DNA of 64,000 bases from Aurantiacibacter sediminis. GTDB taxonomy: Bacteria; Pseudomonadota; Alphaproteobacteria; Sphingomonadales; Sphingomonadaceae. The stretch covers positions 62,001 to 126,000 of the forward strand of contig NZ_JAEANY010000002.1 in assembly GCF_016019885.1 (NCBI RefSeq), in the 5' to 3' direction. The position numbers and the translations under genes are program-made. Below, piece after piece: positions 24,928 through 33,495 of the stretch. The first letter of the stretch is position 1, and each line of letters begins with the position of its first letter. Below the pieces are notes generated by a model. It was not told where the DNA came from. It made no database searches and was given only the letters and a program-made list of their open reading frames with translations.

Positions 24928-25134
24928 TTAGCCGCTGTGGCAATCGGGGCAGCATGTCTGGCAACCCTCGACTGAATTGAATTCTTCCCGGGCATGGCCC
25001 ATTGCCGTCTCGCATTTGGCGAAGTCGCCGAGTGCCTTGCGATTGTCCTCATTCGGCAGGAATTGGCATTCCTCGGAATGAACGACGTGCTCCCCGCGAT
25101 CATTGGCTTCTGATTTGACGTAGTAATGCGGCAT
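24928..25134 (-). CDS. Cysteine-rich mini-protein
   Basis: A 68-residue protein (MPHYYVKSEANDRGEHVVHS at the start) with a conserved HSEECQFLP element and a C-terminal cysteine cluster GCQTCCPDCHSG (C-x2-C-C-x2-C), plus a central Cys in AKCETAM. Similar short proteins with H-V-V-H-x2-x-C and a terminal C-x2-C-C-x2-C occur in Bacteroidetes and Proteobacteria as hypothetical proteins; metal or Fe-S binding is plausible. The ATG at 25134 has the Shine-Dalgarno AAGGAGAG, which argues against a start inside that site. It is convergent with soxR (9 bp between stops). Confidence 0.75.
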   Translation of the reverse strand: MPHYYVKSEANDRGEHVVHSEECQFLPNEDNRKALGDFAKCETAMGHAREEFNSVEGCQTCCPDCHSG

Positions 25135-25187
25135 GACAATTCTCTCCTTCACCGGAAAGAATGTCGGGACCGCTTCGGCGTTCCAAT

Positions 25188-28100
25188 CTACTCTGCGGCC
25201 AGCGCTTCCGCTTCGCCCAGGTCAACGCTGACCAAGCGGCTTACGCCCTTCTCCACCATCGTCACACCGAACAGGCGGTGCATGCGGCTCATGGTGACGG
25301 CGTTGTGGGTCACGATCAGATATCTCGTGTTGGTTTCGCGGACCATGCTATCCAGCAGGTCGCAAAAACGCTCGATATTGGCATCGTCCAGCGGCGCGTC
25401 GACTTCGTCCAGTACGCAGATTGGTGCCGGATTGGTTAGGAAGAGCGCGAAAATAAGGGCTGTTGCGGTTAATGCCTGTTCGCCGCCAGAAAGCAGGCTG
25501 AGCGATTGCAGGCGCTTGCCCGGCGGCTGGGCATAAATCTCCAGCCCCGCTTCGAGCGGATCGTCGCTATCGAGCAGCGCAAGATGCGCTTGACCGCCTT
25601 CGAACAGGCGCGTGAAGAGACGGCGGAAGTGGCCGTCCACCTCCTCGAATGCCGCCCGCAGGCGCTCGCGGCCCTCGCGATTGAGATTGCCGATGCTGGA
25701 TCGCAAGCGGCGCACCGCTTCGGCCAATTCTTCCTGCTCGGCAGCGCTTGCTCCGTGCTCTTCCTCAATCCGCGTCAACTCATCCGCAGCGACGAGATTG
25801 ACCGGGCCGATCCGCTCCCGGCTTGCGACCAGTCTGTCCATTTCCTCATTCTCGAGGGCAGAGGCTTTTACCTCCTCCTCGTCGAATTCGAATTTGCCGG
25901 ACAGCATCGAAGGCGGCGACTGGAAGCGTTCGCCCGATAGCCGCGCCATTTCCTCGCGGCGTTGCTCTTCATTCTCGGCCCGCGCGGCCAGCGTGGCGCG
26001 GTGTTCGCGCGTGGCGGAAAGCGCTTCATTGAGATCGGCGAGCGCGCTATCGGCCTCGCGCGCTTCGGCTTCGGCGCTGCGCACGGCTTCCTCTGCTTTG
26101 GCGAGCTCTTCGGTCAGCCGTGCGCGCACCTTTTCGCCGCCTTCGATTTCGCGCATCAGGCCTTCGGGCTTAGCGGCGATAACCGCGCGTTCTTCCTCGA
26201 TCTCTTCAAACCGCGCGGACATGCCGGCAAGCCGGCCCGCCGCATCGCCCGCGCGCGCCTGCCAGCCCTTCATATCCGCGCGCTGGGCCGCCACCCGTTC
26301 GCGTTGCCCGGCGAGCGACTGATCATGCGCGGCGAGCGCGGCATTCGCGGCCTGCAGCATTTCGCGCGTGGCTTCGTTCTTGGCGCGCGCCGCATCCAGT
26401 GAGGCACGGCCAGCTTCGGGATCGGGCAATTCGGCCAGCTTGGCCTTGGCAGCTTCCAATTCGTTTGCTGCGATATCGCGCTGGCTGGCCTGTTCTTTCA
26501 GCGCATCGGCCAATTCCTCACGGCGCGTGGCGAGCCGTTCGCGCCGCGCCTCAGCCTGATCGAGAGAACGCAAGGCCTGCCGTTCACTTTCCGATGCTTC
26601 GGCCAGAGCGCGATCGTGCGCGATCAGCTCGCGTTGCAGAGTGGCCAGCGCATCCTGTGCCTCCGCCTGCTGGCTTTCCGCTTTTTCCGCTGCTTCGCGC
26701 AGAGCAGGAAGCTGGGCTTCGAGTGCTTTGAGCCGATTGTCCGCTTCCAGACGCGCTGCTTCGGCAGCACCTTCTCCGCGCGCGACGAAGCCGTCCCAGC
26801 GGCGCAGGAATCCGTCTTTCGTGACGAGCCATTCGCCTGCACCGAGGTCGCGGCCATCGTCCGCGTCCACGACATGGACCAGCGCTAGGCGCGCGGCGAG
26901 TTCGTCCGGACAATCGCGCAAATGTTGGTCGAGACTGTCGGCCACCGGAGAGGGCGCTTTGGAGCCGGTCCAGTAACGACCTTCCGCTCCGCTGTCGGGC
27001 GAGCCGAGCGGCGCCTTGGCATCGCGGCCGAGCACGGCAGCAAGAGCGCGTTCATAGCCGGGCTCCGCCGCCACCCGGTCGAGTGCAGCGGGAAGGCCAT
27101 GCTTGCCCGATTTCTGCCGTGCGCGTGCCTCCCGGTCGCGGCTAAGCGCCTGGAATTCGCGCTCGACACCGACCAGTTCCGCCTTGGCGCTGGATAAGGC
27201 TGCCGCAACCTCATCGCGCGCCTGCGCGAGGGCATCCTTCCGGCTCCGCTCAGTGTCGATCTTCTCGCGCAATTCGCCAAGCTGCGTCTGCGCGGTGGAG
27301 AGAGCGTCTTGGGCCGCTGCGAGATCGGTTTCGGGATCGCTTTCGCCGGTTAGCGCGGCTTGTTGGTCGGTTATGCGTTTCGCTTCCGCCTCCAGCCGGT
27401 CGAGCCGCAACTGCGCCTGTGCGATCTCCGCCTCGGCCACGCGCCATTCGGCTTCTACGCCTGCATGGTTGGCCGTCGCATTGGCGAGAGCGAGTTCAGC
27501 AGCGCGGCCCGCGCGTTCGGTGTCCTCGACCTTGGCGGCAAGGGCAGGCCGCGCGGCTTCATCCGCTTCGAGCGCCTTTTCGCCCGCTGTCAGGGCCGCT
27601 TCTAGGTCTTTCAGCGCCTTTGCCGCATCCTGCGTCATGCGGTCGGCTTCGAACTTGTCTTCCTCCAGCCGCGTCTTCTGCCGGTCGAGATCTTTCAGGC
27701 GCTGTTCGGCTGCCTCAAGCTGGCTGGAAAGCGCTGCCATCCGGTGGCCATGCGCGCTGGCATCGTCACGGCGGTCCGCCAGCTCGTCTCGCAATTCGGC
27801 GAGCTTTACCGCGAGCGCGTGCTGGGCGGATTGTGCGGCCTTCGCGGCCTCCTGCGCTTTGGAGACCTTCTCGTCCGCAGATTTCGCCTGACTGCGCGCC
27901 GCCTCTGCCGCCGCCGCCGCATCGCGCCAACGGGCGAACAGCAGCCGTGCTTCGGCAATGCGGATTTGGTCGGACAGCTTCTTGTAGCGCTCTGCCTGCT
28001 TGGCCTGCCGCCGGAGTGAGGAAATCTGGCTGTCGAGTCCTGCCATGAGGTCTTCAAGCCGTTCGAGGTTCTTCTCGGTGCTGCGCAGTTTGCTCTCGGC

Positions 28101-28610
28101 ATCGCGGCGGCGCACGTGAAGACCGGCAATGCCAGCTGCCTCTTCCAGCATCATCCGGCGTTCGGTAGGCTTGGCCGCGATAACCTGAGCGATCTTGCCC
28201 TGGCTGACGAGGGCGGGCGAATGCGCACCCGTCGCCGCATCGGCGAACATCAGCGAGATGTCCTTGGCGCGCACATCATCGCCATTCAGGCGGTAAGCGC
28301 TGCCTGCACCGCGCTCGATCCGGCGCGTGACATCCAGCGGGTCGCCATCATCATCGGCAGCGTGGAGGACGACTTCGGCGAAATCGCGCGGAGGGCGACC
28401 AGCAGTGCCGGCGAAGATCACATCCTCCATTCCGCCAGACCGCATGCTTTTGGGCGAGTTTTCGCCCATCACCCAGCGGATAGCTTCGAGAAGATTACTC
28501 TTGCCGCAACCGTTGGGGCCGACAACGCCTGTCAGCCCCGGCTCAATGCGCAATTCGGACGGTTCGACGAAGCTTTTGAAGCCGCTTAGGCGAAGCTTGC
28601 GAAACTCCAT
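25188..28610 (-). CDS. smc: Chromosome segregation protein SMC
   Basis: A 1140-residue SMC ATPase that compacts and segregates the chromosome with ScpA and ScpB. The N-terminal head starts MEFRKLRLSGFKSFVEPSEL with Walker A GPNGCGKSN. Two long Ala/Glu/Arg-rich coiled coils flank a hinge (about residues 480-620, with YERALAAVLGRDAKAPLG). The C-terminal head has the signature LSGGEQALTATALIFALF and Walker B ICVLDEVDAPLDDANIERF. ATG 28610 gives the family start; further upstream in-frame residues overlap the preceding gene. It is last in a minus-strand cluster with two DsbA-like genes and a DciA-like gene. Confidence 0.96.
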   Translation of the reverse strand: MEFRKLRLSGFKSFVEPSELRIEPGLTGVVGPNGCGKSNLLEAIRWVMGENSPKSMRSGGMEDVIFAGTAGRPPRDFAEVVLHAADDDGDPLDVTRRIERGAGSAYRLNGDDVRAKDISLMFADAATGAHSPALVSQGKIAQVIAAKPTERRMMLEEAAGIAGLHVRRRDAESKLRSTEKNLERLEDLMAGLDSQISSLRRQAKQAERYKKLSDQIRIAEARLLFARWRDAAAAAEAARSQAKSADEKVSKAQEAAKAAQSAQHALAVKLAELRDELADRRDDASAHGHRMAALSSQLEAAEQRLKDLDRQKTRLEEDKFEADRMTQDAAKALKDLEAALTAGEKALEADEAARPALAAKVEDTERAGRAAELALANATANHAGVEAEWRVAEAEIAQAQLRLDRLEAEAKRITDQQAALTGESDPETDLAAAQDALSTAQTQLGELREKIDTERSRKDALAQARDEVAAALSSAKAELVGVEREFQALSRDREARARQKSGKHGLPAALDRVAAEPGYERALAAVLGRDAKAPLGSPDSGAEGRYWTGSKAPSPVADSLDQHLRDCPDELAARLALVHVVDADDGRDLGAGEWLVTKDGFLRRWDGFVARGEGAAEAARLEADNRLKALEAQLPALREAAEKAESQQAEAQDALATLQRELIAHDRALAEASESERQALRSLDQAEARRERLATRREELADALKEQASQRDIAANELEAAKAKLAELPDPEAGRASLDAARAKNEATREMLQAANAALAAHDQSLAGQRERVAAQRADMKGWQARAGDAAGRLAGMSARFEEIEEERAVIAAKPEGLMREIEGGEKVRARLTEELAKAEEAVRSAEAEAREADSALADLNEALSATREHRATLAARAENEEQRREEMARLSGERFQSPPSMLSGKFEFDEEEVKASALENEEMDRLVASRERIGPVNLVAADELTRIEEEHGASAAEQEELAEAVRRLRSSIGNLNREGRERLRAAFEEVDGHFRRLFTRLFEGGQAHLALLDSDDPLEAGLEIYAQPPGKRLQSLSLLSGGEQALTATALIFALFLTNPAPICVLDEVDAPLDDANIERFCDLLDSMVRETNTRYLIVTHNAVTMSRMHRLFGVTMVEKGVSRLVSVDLGEAEALAAE

Positions 28611-28627
28611 CCCCGCCCGCCTTGTCC

Positions 28628-29386
28628 TTACTCGGTCCGCGCGCCGGCGCGTTGCAGAGCTTCTTCGAGATTGGCCCAGGTGATGCCATCGACCCGGCCG
28701 CCATTCACGAAGAAGGTTGGCGTGCCTTGCACACCGAATTCCTCTGCCTGCTCCTGCCAAAGCTCATCGATTGCGAGAACGTTTTCGGTGTCCGAAAGGC
28801 AGGCAGCTGCCTGATCCCGGCTGAGACCACGCTGGGCGAAGAAATCATAAAACCCTGCGGCATCTGCGGCGAGTACGAAGCGCTGGCCTTCAGGCAGCTC
28901 GCCTGCGGTCTGCAATGTTTGAGCGCCCTGCTGGATCTGCGGCTGCAGCGCGGCCAGATTGTACCACACCTGATCGGACAGCGGGTGATACACCTCATCC
29001 GGTCCGCAGCGGACCATTGCGGCCAGCGTCAGATCGAACATGTTCAGCACGGCATTGCGGATTTCGTAGGAAACCACGCCGGTGCTGACATAGTTTTGTT
29101 TCAGCGGCTCTGCACCTTCCTGCGTAAAGGCGGCGCAAGCGGGGCAGGTGAGCGACGCGTATTCGACAATCTTGATCGGTGCATCGGGATTGCCGAGCAC
29201 ATAGCCGCCATATTCGCTGACTTCGACCATATCGGTCCAGGCTTGGCCTTCGGGCGCTTCGATAGAGGCGATGGGATCGCCTTCTTCAACTGCGCCGCCG
29301 CCAGCGTCGCCGCTACAGGCAGCGAGAGCCAACGCGATTGGCGCAGCAAAGATCGAATAGGCAAGACGTTTCGGCGAAGTGGTCAT
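28628..29386 (-). CDS. DsbA-family thiol oxidoreductase lipoprotein
   Basis: A 252-residue lipoprotein: signal peptide with lipobox ALAAC (lipidated Cys about residue 24), a short Gly/Glu-rich linker, and a DsbA-like thioredoxin fold with the active site TCPAC (in ASLTCPACAAF), a helical insertion, and the cis-proline loop GTPTFFVNG. It probably forms or isomerises disulfides in the periplasm. ATG 29386 (MTTSPKRL) is chosen because it begins the signal peptide; an upstream in-frame start would spoil it. It follows a paralogue and precedes smc by 17 bp, which suggests co-transcription with smc. Confidence 0.88.
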   Translation of the reverse strand: MTTSPKRLAYSIFAAPIALALAACSGDAGGGAVEEGDPIASIEAPEGQAWTDMVEVSEYGGYVLGNPDAPIKIVEYASLTCPACAAFTQEGAEPLKQNYVSTGVVSYEIRNAVLNMFDLTLAAMVRCGPDEVYHPLSDQVWYNLAALQPQIQQGAQTLQTAGELPEGQRFVLAADAAGFYDFFAQRGLSRDQAAACLSDTENVLAIDELWQEQAEEFGVQGTPTFFVNGGRVDGITWANLEEALQRAGARTE

Positions 29387-29445
29387 CAAACTTATATTCC
29401 CGTCGAAAAACGAACCCCGAAGGTAGACAGATGCAAGCACAAGCG

Positions 29446-29477
29446 AAAAGCGCCCGGGGTCCGGAAATGGCGCTTTT
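29446..29477 (-). terminator. Hairpin between the two DsbA-like genes
   Basis: AAAAGCGCC (29446-29454) and GGCGCTTTT (29469-29477) form a 9-bp stem. Read on the minus strand it ends in TTTT directly after the stem and lies 17 bp past the stop of the upstream DsbA gene, so it could terminate or attenuate transcription into the second gene. Confidence 0.5.
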
Positions 29478-29493
29478 ACACAGGGTTTTCCCC

Positions 29494-30204
29494 TTATTCG
29501 GTGCTCGTTGACATGTTTTCGCGTTCGGAAAGCAGCACTTGGCTGAGTTGCGGCCAGCTATGCACGCCGTCAAGCAGTGTGCCGTTGAGCACAAAGCTGG
29601 GCGTTCCCTGTACGTTAAATTCGGCAGCATTCGCGCCTGAGGCAGCGACAATCTGATCGGCGCGCGCTTCATCGGAAAGGCATCTGTCAAGCTCTGCGAC
29701 GGTGTAGCCTTGCGGCTCCATCATCTCATAGAATTCAAGATCGCTGGCGATTGCGCGCATGCGAGAGGCGAGTGTGCCTGAATTCCAGCGCGCCTGCTGA
29801 CTGGGGGCGAGTTCACGCGCACGGGCTAGCCAATTGCCCTGCTCATGCATCATGATGCGGTGATTGACGAAGAACTGATCGGTCTCGCCGCATTCGGTCA
29901 CCAGCGCCGCGGCCACATCGGCGATATTGCGGATCAGATGGCGCACTTCCAGCGCAGCATAGCCTTCGTGTATGTACAGATAGCGCAGCTCCGCCTCGCT
30001 CTCCTCTTCGAAGTGTGCACAATGGGGGCAGGTGTAACTGACAAATTCGATCAGCTGCAGCGGCGCATCGGGATCGCCAAGGCGAAAGCCTTGTGCGGTT
30101 TCCTCCACCGTGCCGTTCCAGTGCTGCGCTGCGCCGGGCGCGGCAGTGAATGCCAATGCCGATGCTGCAACCAGAGCAAAGCCAGAAAGAGTCCAGCTCG
30201 TCAT
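29494..30204 (-). CDS. DsbA-family thiol-disulfide oxidoreductase (soluble periplasmic)
   Basis: A 236-residue paralogue of the following gene but with a normal signal peptide (cleavage likely after AAPGAAQ, about residue 27) and no lipobox. The thioredoxin-fold active site is CPHC in VSYTCPHCAHFEEE, the same dipeptide as E. coli DsbA, and the cis-proline loop is GTPSFVLNG. A strong oxidant of periplasmic thiols is expected. Its start codon overlaps the stop of the DciA-like gene by 4 nt (ATGA), so the two are coupled. Confidence 0.88.
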   Translation of the reverse strand: MTSWTLSGFALVAASALAFTAAPGAAQHWNGTVEETAQGFRLGDPDAPLQLIEFVSYTCPHCAHFEEESEAELRYLYIHEGYAALEVRHLIRNIADVAAALVTECGETDQFFVNHRIMMHEQGNWLARARELAPSQQARWNSGTLASRMRAIASDLEFYEMMEPQGYTVAELDRCLSDEARADQIVAASGANAAEFNVQGTPSFVLNGTLLDGVHSWPQLSQVLLSERENMSTSTE

Positions 30205-30779
30205 TTCGTGTCATCCTCCTTGTTCGCCACGCTTTGGGCGAGTGATTCCAATACTGCGCGCAGCTCCGGATCGCCGATATCGCGAAGGCCTTCGCCAAGG
30301 TCCATCGGAATGGGCTTGAGCGAGGGCGGCGCCTTGCGGCCTTCTCCAGCATTTGGCGTCTTAACCGCGCCTTGCCGAATCTTGACTTTGGCCACCGCCT
30401 TATAGCCGAAAAAGCGATTTACCCGCTCGATAATTTCAGGGATCACGTGCTGGATCAGCGGCGCATGCGCGGGAAGCACAACCAGCTGCATGATCCCGTC
30501 GGATTTCTCGCCCGGCGGAAAACGAATGCTTTCCGGCGTGCAAACCTTGGCATGATGCGGTCCGACGATTTCGGGCCAGCGGGTGACGATGGAGCTTTGC
30601 ACGAAGCCGAAGCGGCGAAAGGCCGCACGGCCGATCTGCGGGACGAGATCCGATACCTGCTTCGCCGGGCCGCCGCGCGGTCTCTGGTAGGGCTTCGCTT
30701 TCTTGCGCGCGCTCGGCTTGGCGGCCTTCGCAGCATTCGGGGCGGTCTTCCCCGATTTCGGTTTATCGTCGCGTTCCAT
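30201..30779 (-). CDS. DUF721 / DciA-like protein
   Basis: A 192-residue protein with a basic, Lys/Ala-rich N-terminus (residues 1-35, likely disordered) and a DUF721 domain: VSDLVPQIGRAAFRRFGF, IVTRWPEIVGPHHAKVCTPE and a following beta region (MQLVVLPAHAPLIQHVIPEI). DUF721 proteins of the DciA type load the replicative helicase DnaB in bacteria without DnaC, which would suit an alphaproteobacterium; this is family-based. ATG 30779 (MERDDKPK) is chosen. It is divergent from mutY across 29 bp and is first in a cluster ending with smc. Confidence 0.8.
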   Translation of the reverse strand: MERDDKPKSGKTAPNAAKAAKPSARKKAKPYQRPRGGPAKQVSDLVPQIGRAAFRRFGFVQSSIVTRWPEIVGPHHAKVCTPESIRFPPGEKSDGIMQLVVLPAHAPLIQHVIPEIIERVNRFFGYKAVAKVKIRQGAVKTPNAGEGRKAPPSLKPIPMDLGEGLRDIGDPELRAVLESLAQSVANKEDDTK

Positions 30780-30808
30780 GAGAAGTCCTCTCATGCCATA
30801 GGCGCGGC

Positions 30809-31840
30809 GTGACTGCCACCATCTCTTCACGCCTTTTTGACTGGTATAACGATCACGCGCGCGATCTGCCGTGGCGCGCACCGCCCGGCGGGTCGCGACC
30901 CGATCCCTATCGCGTATGGCTTTCAGAAGTCATGTTGCAGCAAACGACTGTGGCGGCCGTCGCGCCTTACTTTGCGAAGTTCACGGACGTTTGGCCGACT
31001 GTCGAGGCGCTCGCCGCTGCGCCCGAAGAGGACGTGATGGCCGCTTGGGCGGGGCTGGGATATTATTCGCGCGCCCGCAATCTGGTGAAATGCGCGCGGA
31101 CTGTGGCGGAGATGGGCGGCTTCCCTCAGGCAGAGGCGGAGCTGAAAAAGCTGCCGGGCCTAGGCGATTACACAGCAGCCGCTGTCGCCGCGATTGCCTT
31201 TGGCGAGCGGGCTGTCGTGGTCGATGCCAATGTCGAGCGGGTGGTCGCACGCCTTTTTGCAATCGAAGAGCCGCTTCCCGCTGCGCGAAAGGCGATCCGT
31301 TCGCGGGCGGATGAGATCACGCCGGATAATCGCGCGGGCGATTTTGCGCAGGCGATGATGGATCTGGGGGCGACGATCTGCACGGCGCGCGATGCGCGGT
31401 GTTTACTGTGCCCGCTCCACACCGAGTGTGAAGCGCGAAAGAGCGGCGATCCGCTGCGCTTGCCGGTCAAGGCTCCGAAAAAGGCTAAGCCGAGCCGCAC
31501 GGGCACGGCTTTCTGGATAGAGCGCGACGGAAAGGTTTGGCTTGTCACTCGCGAGGGCAAGGGAATGCTGGGCGGAATGCGGGCTCTGCCGGATGACGGC
31601 TGGTCAGCGCGCGCCGACGGTAGCGAGGATGCTCCTGTACCAGGCGCGTGGAAGGCAGCCGGCGTGGTGCGCCATTCCTTTACCCATTTCGATCTCGAAC
31701 TCGGCATTGCGCAGCATGCGGACGCAGACCCTTCACCAGCAGGCGAAGGCGAGTGGTGGCCGATTGACAAAATGGACGAAGCAGGCCTGCCGACGCTGTT
31801 TGCGAAAGCCGCGCGGCTGGTGCTGGCTAACCGCGATTAG
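30809..31840 (+). CDS. mutY: Adenine DNA glycosylase
   Basis: A 343-residue MutY that removes adenine mispaired with 8-oxoguanine. Catalytic Glu is in LSEVMLQQTT (about residue 40), the helix-hairpin-helix is LPGLGDYTAAAVAAIAFG and the catalytic Asp is in VVVDANVERV. The [4Fe-4S] ligands follow as C-x6-C-x2-C-x5-C (CTARDARCLLCPLHTEC). The C-terminal NUDIX-like domain that reads 8-oxoG spans about 225-343. It starts with GTG at 30809 (VTATISSRLFDWY, read as Met). Its stop overlaps that of the next, convergent gene. Confidence 0.95.
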   Translation: MTATISSRLFDWYNDHARDLPWRAPPGGSRPDPYRVWLSEVMLQQTTVAAVAPYFAKFTDVWPTVEALAAAPEEDVMAAWAGLGYYSRARNLVKCARTVAEMGGFPQAEAELKKLPGLGDYTAAAVAAIAFGERAVVVDANVERVVARLFAIEEPLPAARKAIRSRADEITPDNRAGDFAQAMMDLGATICTARDARCLLCPLHTECEARKSGDPLRLPVKAPKKAKPSRTGTAFWIERDGKVWLVTREGKGMLGGMRALPDDGWSARADGSEDAPVPGAWKAAGVVRHSFTHFDLELGIAQHADADPSPAGEGEWWPIDKMDEAGLPTLFAKAARLVLANRD

Positions 31841-32058
31841 AACCAGCCGCCGCCCAGCGTCAGCCGGAGCGCGGCGATCACCAGAATGACGAAGCAGAAA
31901 TTGCGTCCGCTATCGCTGCGCGACAGCTGGCCGAAAATTATTCCGACCACGATAAATGGTAGAGCAATCCAGTTCGCGATACCAAGACCCGGAACGAGGC
32001 CGGGAATAACGAGGACAAGCGACAACAGGCCGAGAATAAATGCGATTATATTGAACAT
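31837..32058 (-). CDS. Small two-to-three-helix membrane protein
   Basis: A 73-residue hydrophobic protein: MFNIIAFILGLLSLVLVIPG, a second segment IANWIALPFIVVGIIFGQL, a short polar RSDSGRN linker and a third hydrophobic run FCFVILVIAALRL. No named family is recognised, though it resembles short inner-membrane proteins conserved in sphingomonads. The frame stays open upstream only through sequence antisense to the serine hydrolase gene, so ATG 32058 is used. Its stop codon overlaps the mutY stop. Confidence 0.6.
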   Translation of the reverse strand: MFNIIAFILGLLSLVLVIPGLVPGLGIANWIALPFIVVGIIFGQLSRSDSGRNFCFVILVIAALRLTLGGGWF

Positions 32059-32157
32059 GTGTTTTATATAGGTAATACACTCCAGTTGTGCAAGCTTGCT
32101 GCCGAGAATTCCGCTGCTAAACCTGCCTCCAAATCCCGAAACGGAGAAATCCCCCAA

Positions 32158-33495
32158 ATGTACGATCAAGCTTTGAACCTGCCGCTTTCCCGCCGCGCCG
32201 CCATGCGTTCTGGCGCTGCTCTTGGCGTAGGTGCAGCGGCCAGCACGCTGCCGCTCGGCAATCTCGCTTTTGCGCAATCGGTGGATGCCGCGTCGCGCTG
32301 GCCGCAGGTTGCCTCCATGGTCGATCGCTATATGCAGCGCGGCACATTTTCCGGGATCGTTACCGCCATGGGCTTCGGTGAGCGCGAGGCCGATGTGATC
32401 GCCAGCGGCACCCGCAGCTTTGACGTGGGCGGGGCCGTGGGCCCGGACACGCTCTACCGCATCTATTCCATGACCAAGCCGATTACCGGCATGGCCGTGA
32501 TGATGTGCATCGATGATGGCCTGCTCGAACTCGACCAGCCGCTGCATGAGATCCTGCCCGGCTTCCGGAACATGCAGGTACAGAAGACTTATGACGGGCC
32601 GATAACTGCCAGCAACCTGGAACCGGCGGTGCGACCGATCACGATCCGGCACCTGCTGACGCACACGGCAGGCTTGGGTTACACGATCGTGCAGCAAGGA
32701 CCTTTGCGCACAGCCTATGGCCGCGCAGGGATCGTGCCGTCGCTATCCAGCCGCCTGCCGATGGCGCAGGACCTTCTTGGCGGTCAGCCTGCGCCGAGCC
32801 TCGAGGAATTTGCCGACAACCTCTCCGAATTGCCGCTCGCGCTGCAGCCGGGGACACGCTGGAGCTATTCGGTGAGCATCGACCTGCTTGGCCGTGTCAT
32901 CGAAGTCGTGACCGGCGAAGCCTTCGACGCATTCCTCCAGCGACGCATTTTCGATCCGGTGGGCATGCCGGATACGGCTTTCTCCATTTCGCCGAGCGAT
33001 ACGGGCCGGATGACGGCCAATTACTTCCTGCTTGGCGGTATGCCGATGCCGGTCGATATGCCGAACAGCACGGTCTATCTCGATGAGCCGCCTTTCCCCT
33101 TCGGTGGGGCCGGGCTGGTCTCCACTGCGCGCGATTACGATCGCTTCCTGCAAATGCTCGCCAGGCTGGGCGAGATCGACGGTGTCCGGGTGATGAGCGA
33201 GGATGCTGTCCGCCTCGGCACAAGTGATCTTTTCCCCGATACGCTCGCCAGCAATGGCCGTTTCAGCAATGGCGCGGTGACCTTTGGCTTTGGTGCTGGC
33301 GGCCTTGTCGGGACAGGCGATCTGGCTGGCCTGTTCGGCTGGTATGGCGCTGCCGGTACGGCTGGCCTCGTCCATATGGGCCTTGGTCTGCGCATGACGA
33401 TGATGACGCAATACATGCCGGCCGAGCAATTGCCGCTTCAGGCCGACTTTACCCAAACCGCCCTGCAGGATGCACTCGCGCTCGTCTCGCAATGA
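32158..33495 (+). CDS. Serine hydrolase, beta-lactamase (class C-like) fold, Tat-type signal
   Basis: A 445-residue penicillin-binding-protein/beta-lactamase-fold hydrolase, probably an esterase or D-amino-peptidase rather than a true beta-lactamase. The SxxK motif is SMTKP (in IYSMTKPITGMAVMM) and the YxN-equivalent is YSVS in WSYSVSIDLLGRV. The N-terminus LSRRAAMRSGAALGVGAAAS followed by LAFAQ is a twin-arginine-like signal, so export to the periplasm is expected. A Shine-Dalgarno (CGGAGA) precedes ATG 32158. The stop overlaps the nudC start by 4 nt. Confidence 0.85.
   Translation: MYDQALNLPLSRRAAMRSGAALGVGAAASTLPLGNLAFAQSVDAASRWPQVASMVDRYMQRGTFSGIVTAMGFGEREADVIASGTRSFDVGGAVGPDTLYRIYSMTKPITGMAVMMCIDDGLLELDQPLHEILPGFRNMQVQKTYDGPITASNLEPAVRPITIRHLLTHTAGLGYTIVQQGPLRTAYGRAGIVPSLSSRLPMAQDLLGGQPAPSLEEFADNLSELPLALQPGTRWSYSVSIDLLGRVIEVVTGEAFDAFLQRRIFDPVGMPDTAFSISPSDTGRMTANYFLLGGMPMPVDMPNSTVYLDEPPFPFGGAGLVSTARDYDRFLQMLARLGEIDGVRVMSEDAVRLGTSDLFPDTLASNGRFSNGAVTFGFGAGGLVGTGDLAGLFGWYGAAGTAGLVHMGLGLRMTMMTQYMPAEQLPLQADFTQTALQDALALVSQ

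Noticed and set aside
32158-33495. Beta-lactamase resistance gene
   Set aside because: The SxxK fold is shared by many esterases and peptidases; the protein lacks convincing class C YxN and KTG landmarks, so a resistance call is not justified.
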